Positions 45,617-54,471 are shown, counted from the stretch's first letter. The stretch is 64,000 nucleotides of DNA from Gammaproteobacteria bacterium (GCA_021773565.1 JAJFJZ010000013.1:248001-312000); one strand, 5' to 3'. The notes: generated from the sequence alone by a model not told the origin. Numbers and translations: made by a program.

Positions 45617-45910
45617 ATGAATATTCGGGAATCCGCAGCCAGCCTTCTACTCAGGTCTCCTCATCTGAGCGTTAGTCACATTATGAATCTGCTGGACATC
45701 AGTGACAGTGAGTTTCGAACTCTGATTGTGCAAAATGCCCATATCGCAAAACTGATGGAATCCCGACGGGCGGGCACGCTCAAGGCGCTAAAGTCTGAAC
45801 CCAGGGAATGCAACAGTTGTGGAGAGTGGTTTCTGCCTTACGCATCCGCAAGGCAGTGTTCAGACGAATGTACCAGGGTAGCGCTCCTGGCTGATAGAAA
45901 GCTCCGCTAG
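45617..45910 (+). CDS. Small protein with a four-cysteine zinc-finger-like motif
   Basis: A 97-residue protein that I do not recognise as a named family. The N-terminal 45 residues look like a helical DNA-binding-type segment (LSVSHIMNLLDISDSEFRTL). The C-terminal half has ECNSCGEWFLPYASARQCSD followed by ECTR, giving C-x2-C-x12-C-x3-C, a pattern suited to one zinc ion. A regulatory or nucleic-acid-binding role is a guess from that pattern. It lies 22 bases after the lipoprotein gene and ends 7 bases from the convergent FadB-like gene. Confidence 0.6.
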   Translation: MNIRESAASLLLRSPHLSVSHIMNLLDISDSEFRTLIVQNAHIAKLMESRRAGTLKALKSEPRECNSCGEWFLPYASARQCSDECTRVALLADRKLR

Positions 45911-45917
45911 ACCTGTT

Positions 45918-48017
45918 TCAGGACTCCAGCGAGGCAAAGTTCTTGCCTTCTTTCACCAGCCGACGAATAAGTTCGCTGGGTTTCCACGCTTCCCCGTGTT
46001 CGGCGTGGAAGACTTCCAGATCTTTCAGGATGTTTTCCAGGCCCACCTGATCTGCATACCACATGGGACCACCGGTATAAGCAGGGAAGCCATAACCATT
46101 CAGATAAACAGTATCTATATCACTCGCACGTTGTGACATACCCTCATCAAGAATATTGGCGCCAATATTGATTAAGGGGTATATGCAGCGTTTTAATATT
46201 TCTTCATCACTAATTTCCCGCTGTGGCAAACCCAAATCGGCACATACTCTACGAATTACCTCATCAGCTTCAGGATCAGGCCACGGGGTTCGGTCGCCGT
46301 CCTTGTACAGGTAGTATCCCTTGCCGTTTTTCTGGCCGTACCGACCCAACTCGCACAATGCATCCGGTATACGTGCAGTCACTTCGTTACTACCGCCAGC
46401 CATCTTTCTGGCACGCCAGCCCAAATCAAGACCCACCATATCGTTCATGGCAAACGGCCCCATAGGCATTCCAAAATCATACAATACCTTGTCAATTTGT
46501 GAGGGTAATGCACCTTCCAGTATCATTAGCGCAGCCTGTCGGGTGTACCCGTACAACATACGATTGCCTATAAAACCGGGACAATTGCCCGCCATTACTG
46601 CCACTTTGCCAAGTCGTTTTCCGAGACTCATGGCTGTAGCCAGAGCACTGGGGGATGATTTTGCACCGCGTACAACTTCCAGCAGACGCATTACGTTTGC
46701 CGGGCTGAAAAAATGCATCCCTACCACAGATTCGGGCCTTGAGGTGGCATCCGCAATAGCATCAACATCCAGGGCGGATGTGTTAGTAGCCAAAATCGCG
46801 CCGGGCTTCATTGTCCTGTCCAGTTTTTGAAATATTTCCTTTTTCAGTTCCAGGTTTTCGTACACTGCCTCAATCACAATATCAGCGTCACCGAGCGCGT
46901 CAAAATCTTCTGTACACGAAATCAGGGCCATGCGCTCATCCATTTTTGGCTGGCTCAAACGACCTTTCTTCACGGTGCGTGCATAGTTGCCTTCTATAAC
47001 CTTTAAACCCCTGGCCAGGTTTTCAGCATTGTTGTCATACACCTTCACTGGTATACCCGCATTGGCAAAGTTCATGGCAATACCACCACCCATGGTACCC
47101 GAGCCGATAACAGATGCTGATTGGACATCCACTAATGGCGTATCTTTAGGCAGGTCTGCAACTTTCGCTGCCAGGCGTTCTCCAAAGAACACATGGATAA
47201 GCGCTTCGCGCTGGGGATTGTTCATGCACTGCATAAAACAATCACGTTCTACGGCCATACCAGCATCAAAATCCTTGGCATTAACTGCTGCTTCTACACA
47301 TTGCACTATCATCTCTGGCGCAAACTGATTTCGACTGCGTTTCTGGTTCAGCGCACGCGCGTTGTCAAAAATCGAGTTGTCACCCCGGTCTGCTGCAATA
47401 ACGTCTTCCAGCTCCCGTATTTTGCGAAGTGGGCAGCCATCGGCAATTAACTTGTCTGCAAAAACCATGGCCGCATCAACCACATCACCCTCGGTTACGT
47501 CGTCAACGATACCCAATTTCAACGCGGCAGGTGCGAGAATGGGCGCACCCGTCAAAATTGCTTCCAGTGCAGCTTTTGCACCAATCAATCGAGGAAGCCT
47601 TTGAGTTCCACCAGCACCGGGCAATAAACCCAACTTGACTTCCGGCAATCCGACAGGCGCTTTTACGTTTGCAACGCGATAGTCACATGTCAACGCAACT
47701 TCCAGGCCACCGCCAAAGGCGGTGCCATTCAGCGCTGCAATAATGGGTTTGTTGCTGCCTTCCAGTCTTCCCAGCACCTCATGTAAACCGACGGCACTGG
47801 AAGCAGCAGCGCCAAATTCGCTGATATCCGCGCCTGCAATAAAGGCTCTATTCCTTCCGGTAACAACTATTACCTTCACCTCTGGATTATCCAGAGCCTG
47901 CTGCACCTGATCGTATAAACCCTGCCGCACACCCGAACTCAGTGGATTTACCGGTGGATTGTCAATGCTCAGTAATGCTACAGGGCCACGAATTTCAAAA
48001 TCTACAGTGCCTTTCAA
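45918..48017 (-). CDS. Enoyl-CoA hydratase / 3-hydroxyacyl-CoA dehydrogenase fusion (FadB/FadJ type)
   Basis: A bifunctional beta-oxidation enzyme of about 699 residues. Residues 1-190 are a crotonase domain with FIAGADISEF, the catalytic Glu in GGGLEVAL and a second Glu in GLPEVKLGLLPGAGG. From about 285 comes the NAD-binding domain (VIGSGTMGGGIA), with GMHFFSPANVMRLLEVV holding the catalytic His-Glu pair, then tandem C-terminal domains ending in PAYTGGPMWYAD. I place the start at TTG 48017 because GGGAG lies 8 bases upstream; another TTG at 48032 has no ribosome site. No fadA thiolase gene is adjacent. Confidence 0.88.
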   Translation of the reverse strand: MKGTVDFEIRGPVALLSIDNPPVNPLSSGVRQGLYDQVQQALDNPEVKVIVVTGRNRAFIAGADISEFGAAASSAVGLHEVLGRLEGSNKPIIAALNGTAFGGGLEVALTCDYRVANVKAPVGLPEVKLGLLPGAGGTQRLPRLIGAKAALEAILTGAPILAPAALKLGIVDDVTEGDVVDAAMVFADKLIADGCPLRKIRELEDVIAADRGDNSIFDNARALNQKRSRNQFAPEMIVQCVEAAVNAKDFDAGMAVERDCFMQCMNNPQREALIHVFFGERLAAKVADLPKDTPLVDVQSASVIGSGTMGGGIAMNFANAGIPVKVYDNNAENLARGLKVIEGNYARTVKKGRLSQPKMDERMALISCTEDFDALGDADIVIEAVYENLELKKEIFQKLDRTMKPGAILATNTSALDVDAIADATSRPESVVGMHFFSPANVMRLLEVVRGAKSSPSALATAMSLGKRLGKVAVMAGNCPGFIGNRMLYGYTRQAALMILEGALPSQIDKVLYDFGMPMGPFAMNDMVGLDLGWRARKMAGGSNEVTARIPDALCELGRYGQKNGKGYYLYKDGDRTPWPDPEADEVIRRVCADLGLPQREISDEEILKRCIYPLINIGANILDEGMSQRASDIDTVYLNGYGFPAYTGGPMWYADQVGLENILKDLEVFHAEHGEAWKPSELIRRLVKEGKNFASLES

Positions 48018-48061
48018 AGTGATAACTCCCAATAATTAATTCACGTATATTAACTCTACCT

Positions 48062-49081
48062 TTAACCGAGTACCAAGTCGGCAAGTAATGCCAGTTCGGT
48101 TTCAGATCGAGCACTCACCGTAAGCGCGGTGATGGGTGTTTCACGCCATGCCTGAATGCGATCCCGAATTCTGTCGGCAGAACCAACCAGGGCTATTTCA
48201 TCTGCCAGTTGATCAGGAACGGCCATGGCTGCTTCCTGCTTTTTCCCGGCGAGGTACAAGTCCTGAATCTTCTCTGTTTCGGCTTCAAAGCCCATGCGGG
48301 ATACCAGTTCTTTGTGGAAATTCCTGTCTTTGGCACCCATCCCACCTACGTACAATGCCAACATATGCTTTATTGGTAGTAGACCGGCCGCAAGATCATC
48401 CGTCACGTTTACAACTACACTCTGGGATATTTCAAAACCCGGTTTAGCATTGGAAAGTGCTGCAGAATAAACATCCTGTCGGTAGGGGGAGTAGTACAAA
48501 GGCAACCATCCATCTGCAATCTCGGCGGTCATGGCAACATTTTTTGGGCCTTCTGCTCCCAGAAAGATGGGTATATCAGCCCGCAGAGGGTGCGTTATGG
48601 ACTTCAGTGGCTTGCCCAGGCCCCAGGAACCCTCGCCAGTATAAGGCAAGGTATAATGTGGCCCATCGTTAGTAACGGGCGCTTCCCTTGCCAGAATCTG
48701 GCGAATTATATCTATATATTCGCGTGTTCTGGCCAATGGTTTCGAAAATGCTTGTCCATACCAACCTTCAACAACCTGTGGCCCGGACACACCCAGGCCC
48801 AGAATAAACCGGCCCCTTGAAAGGTGATCCAGGGTCATCGCCGTCATTGCCATGGCCGCGGGACTGCGTGCAGACAATTGGCATATGCCGGTTCCCAGCC
48901 GAATGCGCTCGGTGACCGACGCCAGATAGGCCAGTGGAGTAATAGCATCCGAGCCATAGGCTTCGGCTGTCCATACCGTGTCATATCCGAGACGCTCTGC
49001 CTGTTGCACCATGGGTATGAGATTTTTCGGGGGCTGCGCACCCCAATATCCCAGGGCGAGGCCCAGTTTCAGTTCTTTCAT
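48062..49081 (-). CDS. Luciferase-like oxidoreductase, F420-dependent type
   Basis: A 339-residue TIM-barrel oxidoreductase. AERLGYDTVWTAEAYGSDAITPLAYLA, RIRLGTGICQLSARSPAAMAM and ILGLGVSGPQVVEGWYG are typical of the mycobacterial-type F420-dependent LLM group (Rv3520c-like) rather than of FMN-dependent monooxygenases. Whether this organism makes F420 cannot be seen in the window; FMN use remains possible. Upstream on the same strand, 31 bases away, is a split-barrel protein that resembles F420-dependent reductases. Confidence 0.8.
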   Translation of the reverse strand: MKELKLGLALGYWGAQPPKNLIPMVQQAERLGYDTVWTAEAYGSDAITPLAYLASVTERIRLGTGICQLSARSPAAMAMTAMTLDHLSRGRFILGLGVSGPQVVEGWYGQAFSKPLARTREYIDIIRQILAREAPVTNDGPHYTLPYTGEGSWGLGKPLKSITHPLRADIPIFLGAEGPKNVAMTAEIADGWLPLYYSPYRQDVYSAALSNAKPGFEISQSVVVNVTDDLAAGLLPIKHMLALYVGGMGAKDRNFHKELVSRMGFEAETEKIQDLYLAGKKQEAAMAVPDQLADEIALVGSADRIRDRIQAWRETPITALTVSARSETELALLADLVLG

Positions 49082-49112
49082 CGTGTACTTTCTCCGTATC
49101 GAGCGCTAATAA

Positions 49113-49550
49113 TTATTCAGCTGCTGGATCAAGGCGCAGTGGTTTTATGGGTGCAAACAGCAGCATAACCCGACCTACCCAGTATCCTGCGCCTTCACCT
49201 TTTCCCATCAATCTGGTCATCAACTCAACAGCCTCCGGGGTATTCACTGGTACTGCTGTGTAGTGTGTCAGCGCTTCACCATTAACGATGGCAACTTGCG
49301 GGTGCTCCAGCGCGCGATAATACCACCCCCTGAACCAGTGCCCTGACTCAACCCACAGCTGACCATTGTCATTGCGTATAGCAAGTACTGTATCTTTTGA
49401 TTCCTGCGTACCTGCATCTGATACCGACCAGGTTCGCAATACAACAGTTCTCTCACTTTGAGGCTGAAAATAACCAATAGCACTGTCGATGATAATACCC
49501 AGGACAATGTATGCCCCCAGTACAATAACCAAAATTTTAATTGCTTTCAC
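49113..49550 (-). CDS. Membrane-anchored split-beta-barrel (DUF385/Ddn-like) protein
   Basis: A 145-residue protein. A single N-terminal helix (IKILVIVLGAYIVLGIIID) is followed by a small beta-barrel with LWVESGHWFRGWYYRALEHP and VAIVNGE, resembling deazaflavin (F420)-dependent Ddn-like or PNPOx-type barrels, in which a xxWYRNLxANP segment is conserved. Translation starts with GTG at 49550 with GGAGG 6-7 bases upstream, and overlaps the upstream membrane protein gene by 14 bases. The cofactor is uncertain; the pairing with an F420-type LLM gene is suggestive. Confidence 0.6.
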   Translation of the reverse strand: MKAIKILVIVLGAYIVLGIIIDSAIGYFQPQSERTVVLRTWSVSDAGTQESKDTVLAIRNDNGQLWVESGHWFRGWYYRALEHPQVAIVNGEALTHYTAVPVNTPEAVELMTRLMGKGEGAGYWVGRVMLLFAPIKPLRLDPAAE

Positions 49551-49983
49551 TTTCCCCTCCTTTTGTCTGGAACGTGGTGCGCGCGCGCCACAACGCTATA
49601 GTTGGCACCAGGAAAACCAGACCGGCAATAATTCCGGAAACAAGTCCCCCACCGCGCGGGTCGACAATGTTCCATACCACCATACCGATACATATCTGTG
49701 CCAGATAGACCGAAGCCCAGGGCCACATCCAGGAACGCATTTTCCAGAAACCGTATGCACCAAATCCATATATTAACCAGTGCAATGGTTCCGTCAGTTT
49801 GGCCGACCAGCCATGTAACACATAACCAAACCATACTTCCTCATCCTGGGCTATAGGTTTAAAAAACAGGTCAAATGGCATGTACACAAATGTCATATAA
49901 ATACAAAAAGCAAATATGAGGTTCATCCACCAGGGGCGCATTTGCCATTGAGTTTGAATTTGGGTCTGAAAGGTACCGCTCAC
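49537..49983 (-). CDS. Small membrane protein of unknown family
   Basis: A 148-residue integral-membrane protein with four hydrophobic segments (around WMNLIFAFCIYMTFVYMPF, WLIYGFGAYGFW, ASVYLAQICIGMVVW and GIIAGLVFLVPTIAL). I do not recognise the family. The GTG at 49983 has AGGAG 8 bases upstream and is preferred over a GTG 24 bases earlier. It overlaps the split-barrel gene by 14 bases, so the two are probably made together. Confidence 0.6.
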   Translation of the reverse strand: MSGTFQTQIQTQWQMRPWWMNLIFAFCIYMTFVYMPFDLFFKPIAQDEEVWFGYVLHGWSAKLTEPLHWLIYGFGAYGFWKMRSWMWPWASVYLAQICIGMVVWNIVDPRGGGLVSGIIAGLVFLVPTIALWRARTTFQTKGGESESN

Positions 49984-50016
49984 AGGATCGTCTCCTCTTG
50001 GGATCACTATAGGGAC

Positions 50017-50523
50017 TTATCTTAACTCCAGCGACGACTTAATCGCTTCAACACTTTCAAAGGGCGTTTTGTTATCGCCAGATATGATTATATCGGCATA
50101 TTTCGTATACAGGCTCTTTCGCTCTTCAAACAGGCTTTCAAAACTCTGTTGCGGGCGTCGTGCAATTCCGCGGCCGTCATAGTTATGAATACGTTGTCTT
50201 AAGGTGGCAAGCCCTACGTCAATGAATACAATCCAGCCGGTAGCTTGAAGAAAAGCCATCGCCTGTTCACCGTAGACTGCGCTCCCACCAGTGGCAATCA
50301 CCCGGGCACCCTTCGGTAAGCCCAATATGGCCTGCTCTTCTATGGCGCGTAATTTTTTGTAACCGTATGCCTGGAGTATGTGCTGCAAGGTGTTTTTTTG
50401 TTGAACCTGGATAAGCACGTCCGTATCCAGAAAGTCCACACCCAGCTCTTTTGCAAGCAATATACCAATCGTGCTTTTGCCTGCACCCGGCATGCCAATC
50501 AAAACAATACTGTCGCGTGACAA
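50017..50523 (-). CDS. Shikimate-kinase-like P-loop kinase in the lar operon
   Basis: A 168-residue kinase of the shikimate kinase fold. The Walker A motif GMPGAGKST is at 10-18. The shikimate-site residues are mostly kept: Asp in FLDTD (about 34) and Arg in KKLRAIEEQ (about 58). The glycine motif is altered to TGGSAVY instead of GGG, and the lid Arg lies in RGIARRP. The start is TTG, 4 bases after larE. True aroK normally sits with aroB, so this may be a second shikimate kinase or a kinase with another substrate connected with the lar pathway. The latter is inference. Confidence 0.8.
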   Translation of the reverse strand: MSRDSIVLIGMPGAGKSTIGILLAKELGVDFLDTDVLIQVQQKNTLQHILQAYGYKKLRAIEEQAILGLPKGARVIATGGSAVYGEQAMAFLQATGWIVFIDVGLATLRQRIHNYDGRGIARRPQQSFESLFEERKSLYTKYADIIISGDNKTPFESVEAIKSSLELR

Positions 50524-50527
50524 AGCG

Positions 50528-51352
50528 TTAACTTACCTGTCGAACTGCAATTACGCCTTCGTTTAAAGCCCCGGAGCGAAACCCGGTAAGATCCAGGGCG
50601 ACAAAACGGTATCCACAGGCAGTAATCTGACTGCTTAGTTCATCGCCTAACTCAACTGCCATCGCCAATTCTGATTTGCCAAGCTCAAGACGCGCCACAT
50701 CACCGTGATGACGAACCCTGAACTGGGTAAACCCGAGCCTGGCCAATACTGCTTCTGCCTTTTCGACCTGGGTGAGCAGATCCAGGGATATTTTTGTTCC
50801 ATAAGGAACCCGACTGGAAAGACAGGCTGCCTGGGGCTTTTGCGCATTCTCAAGACCCAGGTGCTGCGAAAGCGCCCTGATATCCTCCTTGCTAAATCCT
50901 GCCGCTACAAGGGGGGAGCGAACCGCGTGTTCGCTTGCTGCCTGTAATCCGGGTCTGAAATCGCCAAGGTCATCACAATTGGTACCGTTTAGAACATGGC
51001 TATAGCCCTTGTCCCTGGCAAGATTACCCAGCAATTCGTACAGGGCTGTTTTGCAGTAATAGCAACGATTTACCGGATTGGCCCGATAATTCGGGTTATC
51101 AATCTCGTTAGTGTGAATTATTTCGTGTTGCATGCCCCACTCCCTGGCCAAATGTTGCGTAAGATCCAGGTCACTACGTTTAAGGCTGGCAGACCCGGAG
51201 GTTACTGCCAGTGCTTTGTCGCCCAGTTCTTTTCCCGCAACAAAAGCTACCAGGGAACTGTCCACACCCCCGGAAAAAGCCACCACAACGCTTCCGCAGT
51301 TATTAATCTCCGTTTTTAGCTGACGGTATTTTTTGCCTAGCTGCTTATCCAC
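50528..51352 (-). CDS. larE: Sulfur-donating enzyme LarE of nickel-pincer-nucleotide synthesis
   Basis: A 274-residue PP-loop enzyme. SGGVDSS (27-33) binds ATP to adenylate the substrate carboxylate. Cys177 in QAACLSSRVPYG matches the sacrificial Cys176 of Lactobacillus plantarum LarE, which donates its sulfur. RCYYCK (Cys97 and Cys100) is the other conserved cysteine pair. LarE turns pyridinium-3,5-biscarboxylic acid mononucleotide into the bisthiocarboxylic form. The start is GTG with GGGAG 8 bases upstream. It lies 45 bases after larB in a five-gene operon. Confidence 0.93.
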   Translation of the reverse strand: MDKQLGKKYRQLKTEINNCGSVVVAFSGGVDSSLVAFVAGKELGDKALAVTSGSASLKRSDLDLTQHLAREWGMQHEIIHTNEIDNPNYRANPVNRCYYCKTALYELLGNLARDKGYSHVLNGTNCDDLGDFRPGLQAASEHAVRSPLVAAGFSKEDIRALSQHLGLENAQKPQAACLSSRVPYGTKISLDLLTQVEKAEAVLARLGFTQFRVRHHGDVARLELGKSELAMAVELGDELSSQITACGYRFVALDLTGFRSGALNEGVIAVRQVS

Positions 51353-51397
51353 AAAAATATCTCCCGGGTGATTTTTCTGATCCAGATCCTGTTAATA

Positions 51398-52153
51398 CTA
51401 CAGAGCATTTATTTTGCTGGCCAAAAATCCGGCACCAAAACCATTATCAATGTTCACCACCGATACTCCGGCAGCACAACTGTTTAACATGCCCAATAAA
51501 GCAGCAACCCCCTGAAACGACGCACCATAGCCAATACTAGTGGGCACTGCTATCACCGGCTTATCAATAAGCCCGCTAACTACACTCGGAAGTGCGCCTT
51601 CCATACCTGCCACCACAATGACCACCCTTGCCTTACGTATGTCTTCTACCCTGGCTAACAAGCGGTGTATTCCAGCGACCCCGACATCACTGATCCGCAA
51701 TACCGGGTTGTCAAAAAACTCGGCCGTAAGCGCAGCCTCCTCTGCCACACCCTGATCCGAAGTACCGGCAGTGACAACGGCTATGGATGATTCCCGTAAC
51801 TCCAGATTCGACTGCTTATAGGTGATAAGACCTGCTTCTTCGTGGAAATTTAATTCGGGAAAAAGCCTGGCAACGCTCAAACTACGCATTTCGTCGAATT
51901 TTTCAGCGCTCACCCTGGTAACCAGCACATCCTGGTCGTGCTCAGCCAGAGCGATAATCTTTTCGCTAATCTGATCCGCTGATTTAAATTCTCCGTATAT
52001 AACTTCGCCCGCCCCGGTACGTCGCAATCTGTCCAGATCAACGTTACTGTGCCCAATATCCAGAAAAAACTGCGCTTCTATTTGCGAGCGCGCAGCTGCC
52101 AGTCCCAGTGCGCCGTCCTTGTATTGCGCCAATATCTCGTCCAGGGTTTTCAC
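51398..52153 (-). CDS. larB: LarB, NaAD carboxylase/hydrolase of nickel-pincer-nucleotide synthesis
   Basis: A 251-residue protein of the AIR-carboxylase-like family. Residues 125-250 resemble PurE: VVTAGTSDQGVAEEAALTAE, RISDVGVAGIHRLL, VVAGMEGALPSVV and CAAGVSVVNIDNGFGAG, where Cys226 corresponds to the nucleophilic Cys221 of L. plantarum LarB. It carboxylates nicotinic acid adenine dinucleotide in the first step of the pathway. The GTG start shares 4 bases with the larC stop (GTGA). Confidence 0.93.
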   Translation of the reverse strand: MKTLDEILAQYKDGALGLAAARSQIEAQFFLDIGHSNVDLDRLRRTGAGEVIYGEFKSADQISEKIIALAEHDQDVLVTRVSAEKFDEMRSLSVARLFPELNFHEEAGLITYKQSNLELRESSIAVVTAGTSDQGVAEEAALTAEFFDNPVLRISDVGVAGIHRLLARVEDIRKARVVIVVAGMEGALPSVVSGLIDKPVIAVPTSIGYGASFQGVAALLGMLNSCAAGVSVVNIDNGFGAGFLASKINAL

Positions 52154-53397
52154 AAGGTCGGGAACAGCCGCTTAAGCGCTGCCTCCACCTCAGAGTCGAT
52201 GATGCCTTTAAATTTGAGATAATCCATATCCTGTTTTTCCGCCATGTTCCTGACAGCCTCAAATTCAACCTTCCATCTACGCTCACCCGACTCCAGTCTT
52301 GCCACCTTAACCGGTACGGACCCAAAGCTGGTTGGTATGTCCATATTTTCACGTGAAAGCAGGGTCTTTTTTACCGCGTACTCGCGCACTCCAATGGTTG
52401 TGCTATTTTCAAACAGGTAATCAATTAGCACATTTTTAAGTTCCGGTGAACACAGAACAGAAATATTTTGCCCTGGCCGGGATTTTTTCATAATGATCGA
52501 ACTCAGACTTACATCCATTGCTCCACAGGAGAACAAGCCCTGAACCAGGGGTTGAAAGGCCTCCGGACTCATATCATCAATATTACATTCTATTTGTATC
52601 GCCTCTTCATGCACATAAGCATCAGCGGTATCAATACTTTTTGGAGCGACACCAGCGCTTTCTCCAATCATCACCCTTAAAACATTGGGCACCTCGAAGT
52701 CTTTTTGTCCGATGCCATAACCAACCTTTTGAATCAGAAAATCTTTTGGAGTAGAGATGTCGGTGACAATACTCTTTAAAATTGCGGCGCCAGTCGGTGT
52801 CGTTGCTTCCCCCTGCACACCTCCCAACGAACAAGGTATGTCTTGCAGTATTTCCGCGGTTGCAGGTGCTGGTACGGGCATTAATCCGTGTGCACACTTA
52901 ACCATACCTGCACCCATCTCAACCGTAGTGACATAAACAGAATCCGGATCCAGATAATCCAGACAAATAGCAGCCGCAACAATATCCACAATGGAGTCAG
53001 TAGCACCCACTTCATGGAAGTGGATAAGATCCGGTGTTGTTCCGTGTACTTTTGCTTCTGCCACCGCAATTTCCTGAAATATACCCAAAGCGAGCGTGGT
53101 GACATTAGTTGAATACTGCGCAGCATGTATTAGCTCACTGATATCTGACATATGACGTAAGGGGGGGCCGGAGTCTTCTTCTGCATGCAATTCAACGGTA
53201 GCCAGAGTCCCGGTTATACCCATTTTTTTACTGCTCGAAAGATGCAACGTGAATTCACCCGCCACGCTGAGTTTGGATAGCTGTTCCTGCAGATGAATTT
53301 CAGGAACACCCAGGTCGATCAGGGCACCAATATGCATATCGCCTGAAATTCCGCTAAAACAATCGTAGAGTAATATCTTCCCGGGCTGTTCTTTCAA
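52150..53397 (-). CDS. larC: LarC, nickel insertase for the pincer nucleotide
   Basis: A 415-residue LarC in a single uninterrupted frame, unlike the frameshifted larC1/larC2 of L. plantarum. Residues at the start, YDCFSGISGDMHIGALIDLG, are the family signature, and HFHEVGATDSIVDIVAAAI and EATTPTGAAILK are also typical. LarC inserts nickel into the pyridinium bisthiocarboxylate using CTP. The start is TTG, overlapping the aldo/keto reductase stop (TTGA), and its own stop overlaps larB. There is no larA (DUF2088) gene in the window. Confidence 0.93.
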   Translation of the reverse strand: MKEQPGKILLYDCFSGISGDMHIGALIDLGVPEIHLQEQLSKLSVAGEFTLHLSSSKKMGITGTLATVELHAEEDSGPPLRHMSDISELIHAAQYSTNVTTLALGIFQEIAVAEAKVHGTTPDLIHFHEVGATDSIVDIVAAAICLDYLDPDSVYVTTVEMGAGMVKCAHGLMPVPAPATAEILQDIPCSLGGVQGEATTPTGAAILKSIVTDISTPKDFLIQKVGYGIGQKDFEVPNVLRVMIGESAGVAPKSIDTADAYVHEEAIQIECNIDDMSPEAFQPLVQGLFSCGAMDVSLSSIIMKKSRPGQNISVLCSPELKNVLIDYLFENSTTIGVREYAVKKTLLSRENMDIPTSFGSVPVKVARLESGERRWKVEFEAVRNMAEKQDMDYLKFKGIIDSEVEAALKRLFPTL

Positions 53398-54434
53398 ACA
53401 AAGTACTCGCTGGATTGCGCCGCCGCGGCAAAATTTTCGCGCAAGTGCAACATATTCTGCATGTCTGCGTTAACAGCATCCAGGCCGTGCTCCAATACGA
53501 ACGCATAACTGCGTTGAAAATCCGATAGTTTTGCAGCCAGTATCTTCTCGTCATAGTGCTCATCAAATGCGCTCGGATTACCCCAGCCAAGAAATTTTCG
53601 TCCTGCCAGAAAACGTCCTGCCTTCATGCCAATCAGGCCAATCCCGGCCTCACTGCATTCCTTGAGAAAGGGCTGCAAATTCGCCATGGTTGGCGACCCT
53701 TCGAGCACCGTTTTGTCCTGCCAGTCATACCATCCTCCAGGTGTTATTGCGGTTTGTGCCAGATCATACCAACCACGTTTTATCGCCATGCGCATCACAT
53801 TTTCTGTATTGTGATGCGAACTTAGACCCAGATAGGAGACCTTGCCTGCCTCTTTGGCATTTTGAAAGGCACGATAAACTTCCTCACTCCCAAGAATTGA
53901 CGGGTTATCAATAGCCATCAGATAATAGGCATCTACATGGTCAGTTTTCATTTCCTTGAGGCTGTTTTCCATCTCGGTCAGCCACTTCGCAGCCCCTGCC
54001 CTGGCGCTGGAAACTGACACTTCGTCATGCGGACCGAGATCATTGGGTAATTGCGCCTTGGAAATCAGTAAAATATCATCCCTGTGTTGTTTGAGAAAAG
54101 GTGCCAGATTTGCTTCAGCATCGTCATAATAACTTCGGTAGCCCACATCAAAAACATTCACACCATAACGATAGGCAGTTTCCAGAAGATGGTCTTTTGG
54201 ACGCCGTGACAGTGCCGCTCCGCAACCAAAGACAAGGCGACTGGCCTTAAAATCCACACGTCCCAGCTTACGATAGGTCATACCCGGCCAATTGGTGGTG
54301 TCACCGGCTGCTTCCTGGGCTTCAGCCATCGCCAGTTTAAGATCACCCGAGCGCACGAGCGCCTGAGAGCCCACCCCGAACATAAGCAGACTCTGCATAA
54401 ATTTTCTGCGATTTCCCTTCTCGGAACTGGACAT
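53394..54434 (-). CDS. Tat-exported aldo/keto reductase-like protein of the lar operon
   Basis: A 346-residue aldo/keto reductase fold protein. The N-terminus NRRKFMQSLLMFGVG is a twin-arginine (Tat) signal, so it is probably exported folded with cofactor. The barrel is clear: LVFGCGAALS, FDVGYRSYYDD (Asp96), LLISKAQLP (Lys126). In the next strand, where relatives read LH, it reads YYLMAIDNP, so the catalytic His seems replaced by Met173. It starts at ATG 54434 (a TTG 27 bases upstream is rejected) and overlaps larC by 4 bases. Being first in the lar operon, it may be the client or a partner of the nickel cofactor; this is inference. Confidence 0.8.
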   Translation of the reverse strand: MSSSEKGNRRKFMQSLLMFGVGSQALVRSGDLKLAMAEAQEAAGDTTNWPGMTYRKLGRVDFKASRLVFGCGAALSRRPKDHLLETAYRYGVNVFDVGYRSYYDDAEANLAPFLKQHRDDILLISKAQLPNDLGPHDEVSVSSARAGAAKWLTEMENSLKEMKTDHVDAYYLMAIDNPSILGSEEVYRAFQNAKEAGKVSYLGLSSHHNTENVMRMAIKRGWYDLAQTAITPGGWYDWQDKTVLEGSPTMANLQPFLKECSEAGIGLIGMKAGRFLAGRKFLGWGNPSAFDEHYDEKILAAKLSDFQRSYAFVLEHGLDAVNADMQNMLHLRENFAAAAQSSEYFV

Positions 54435-54471
54435 ATCCTTCCCCTGGGTGGTGGTAGACAAGGGAACAGTA

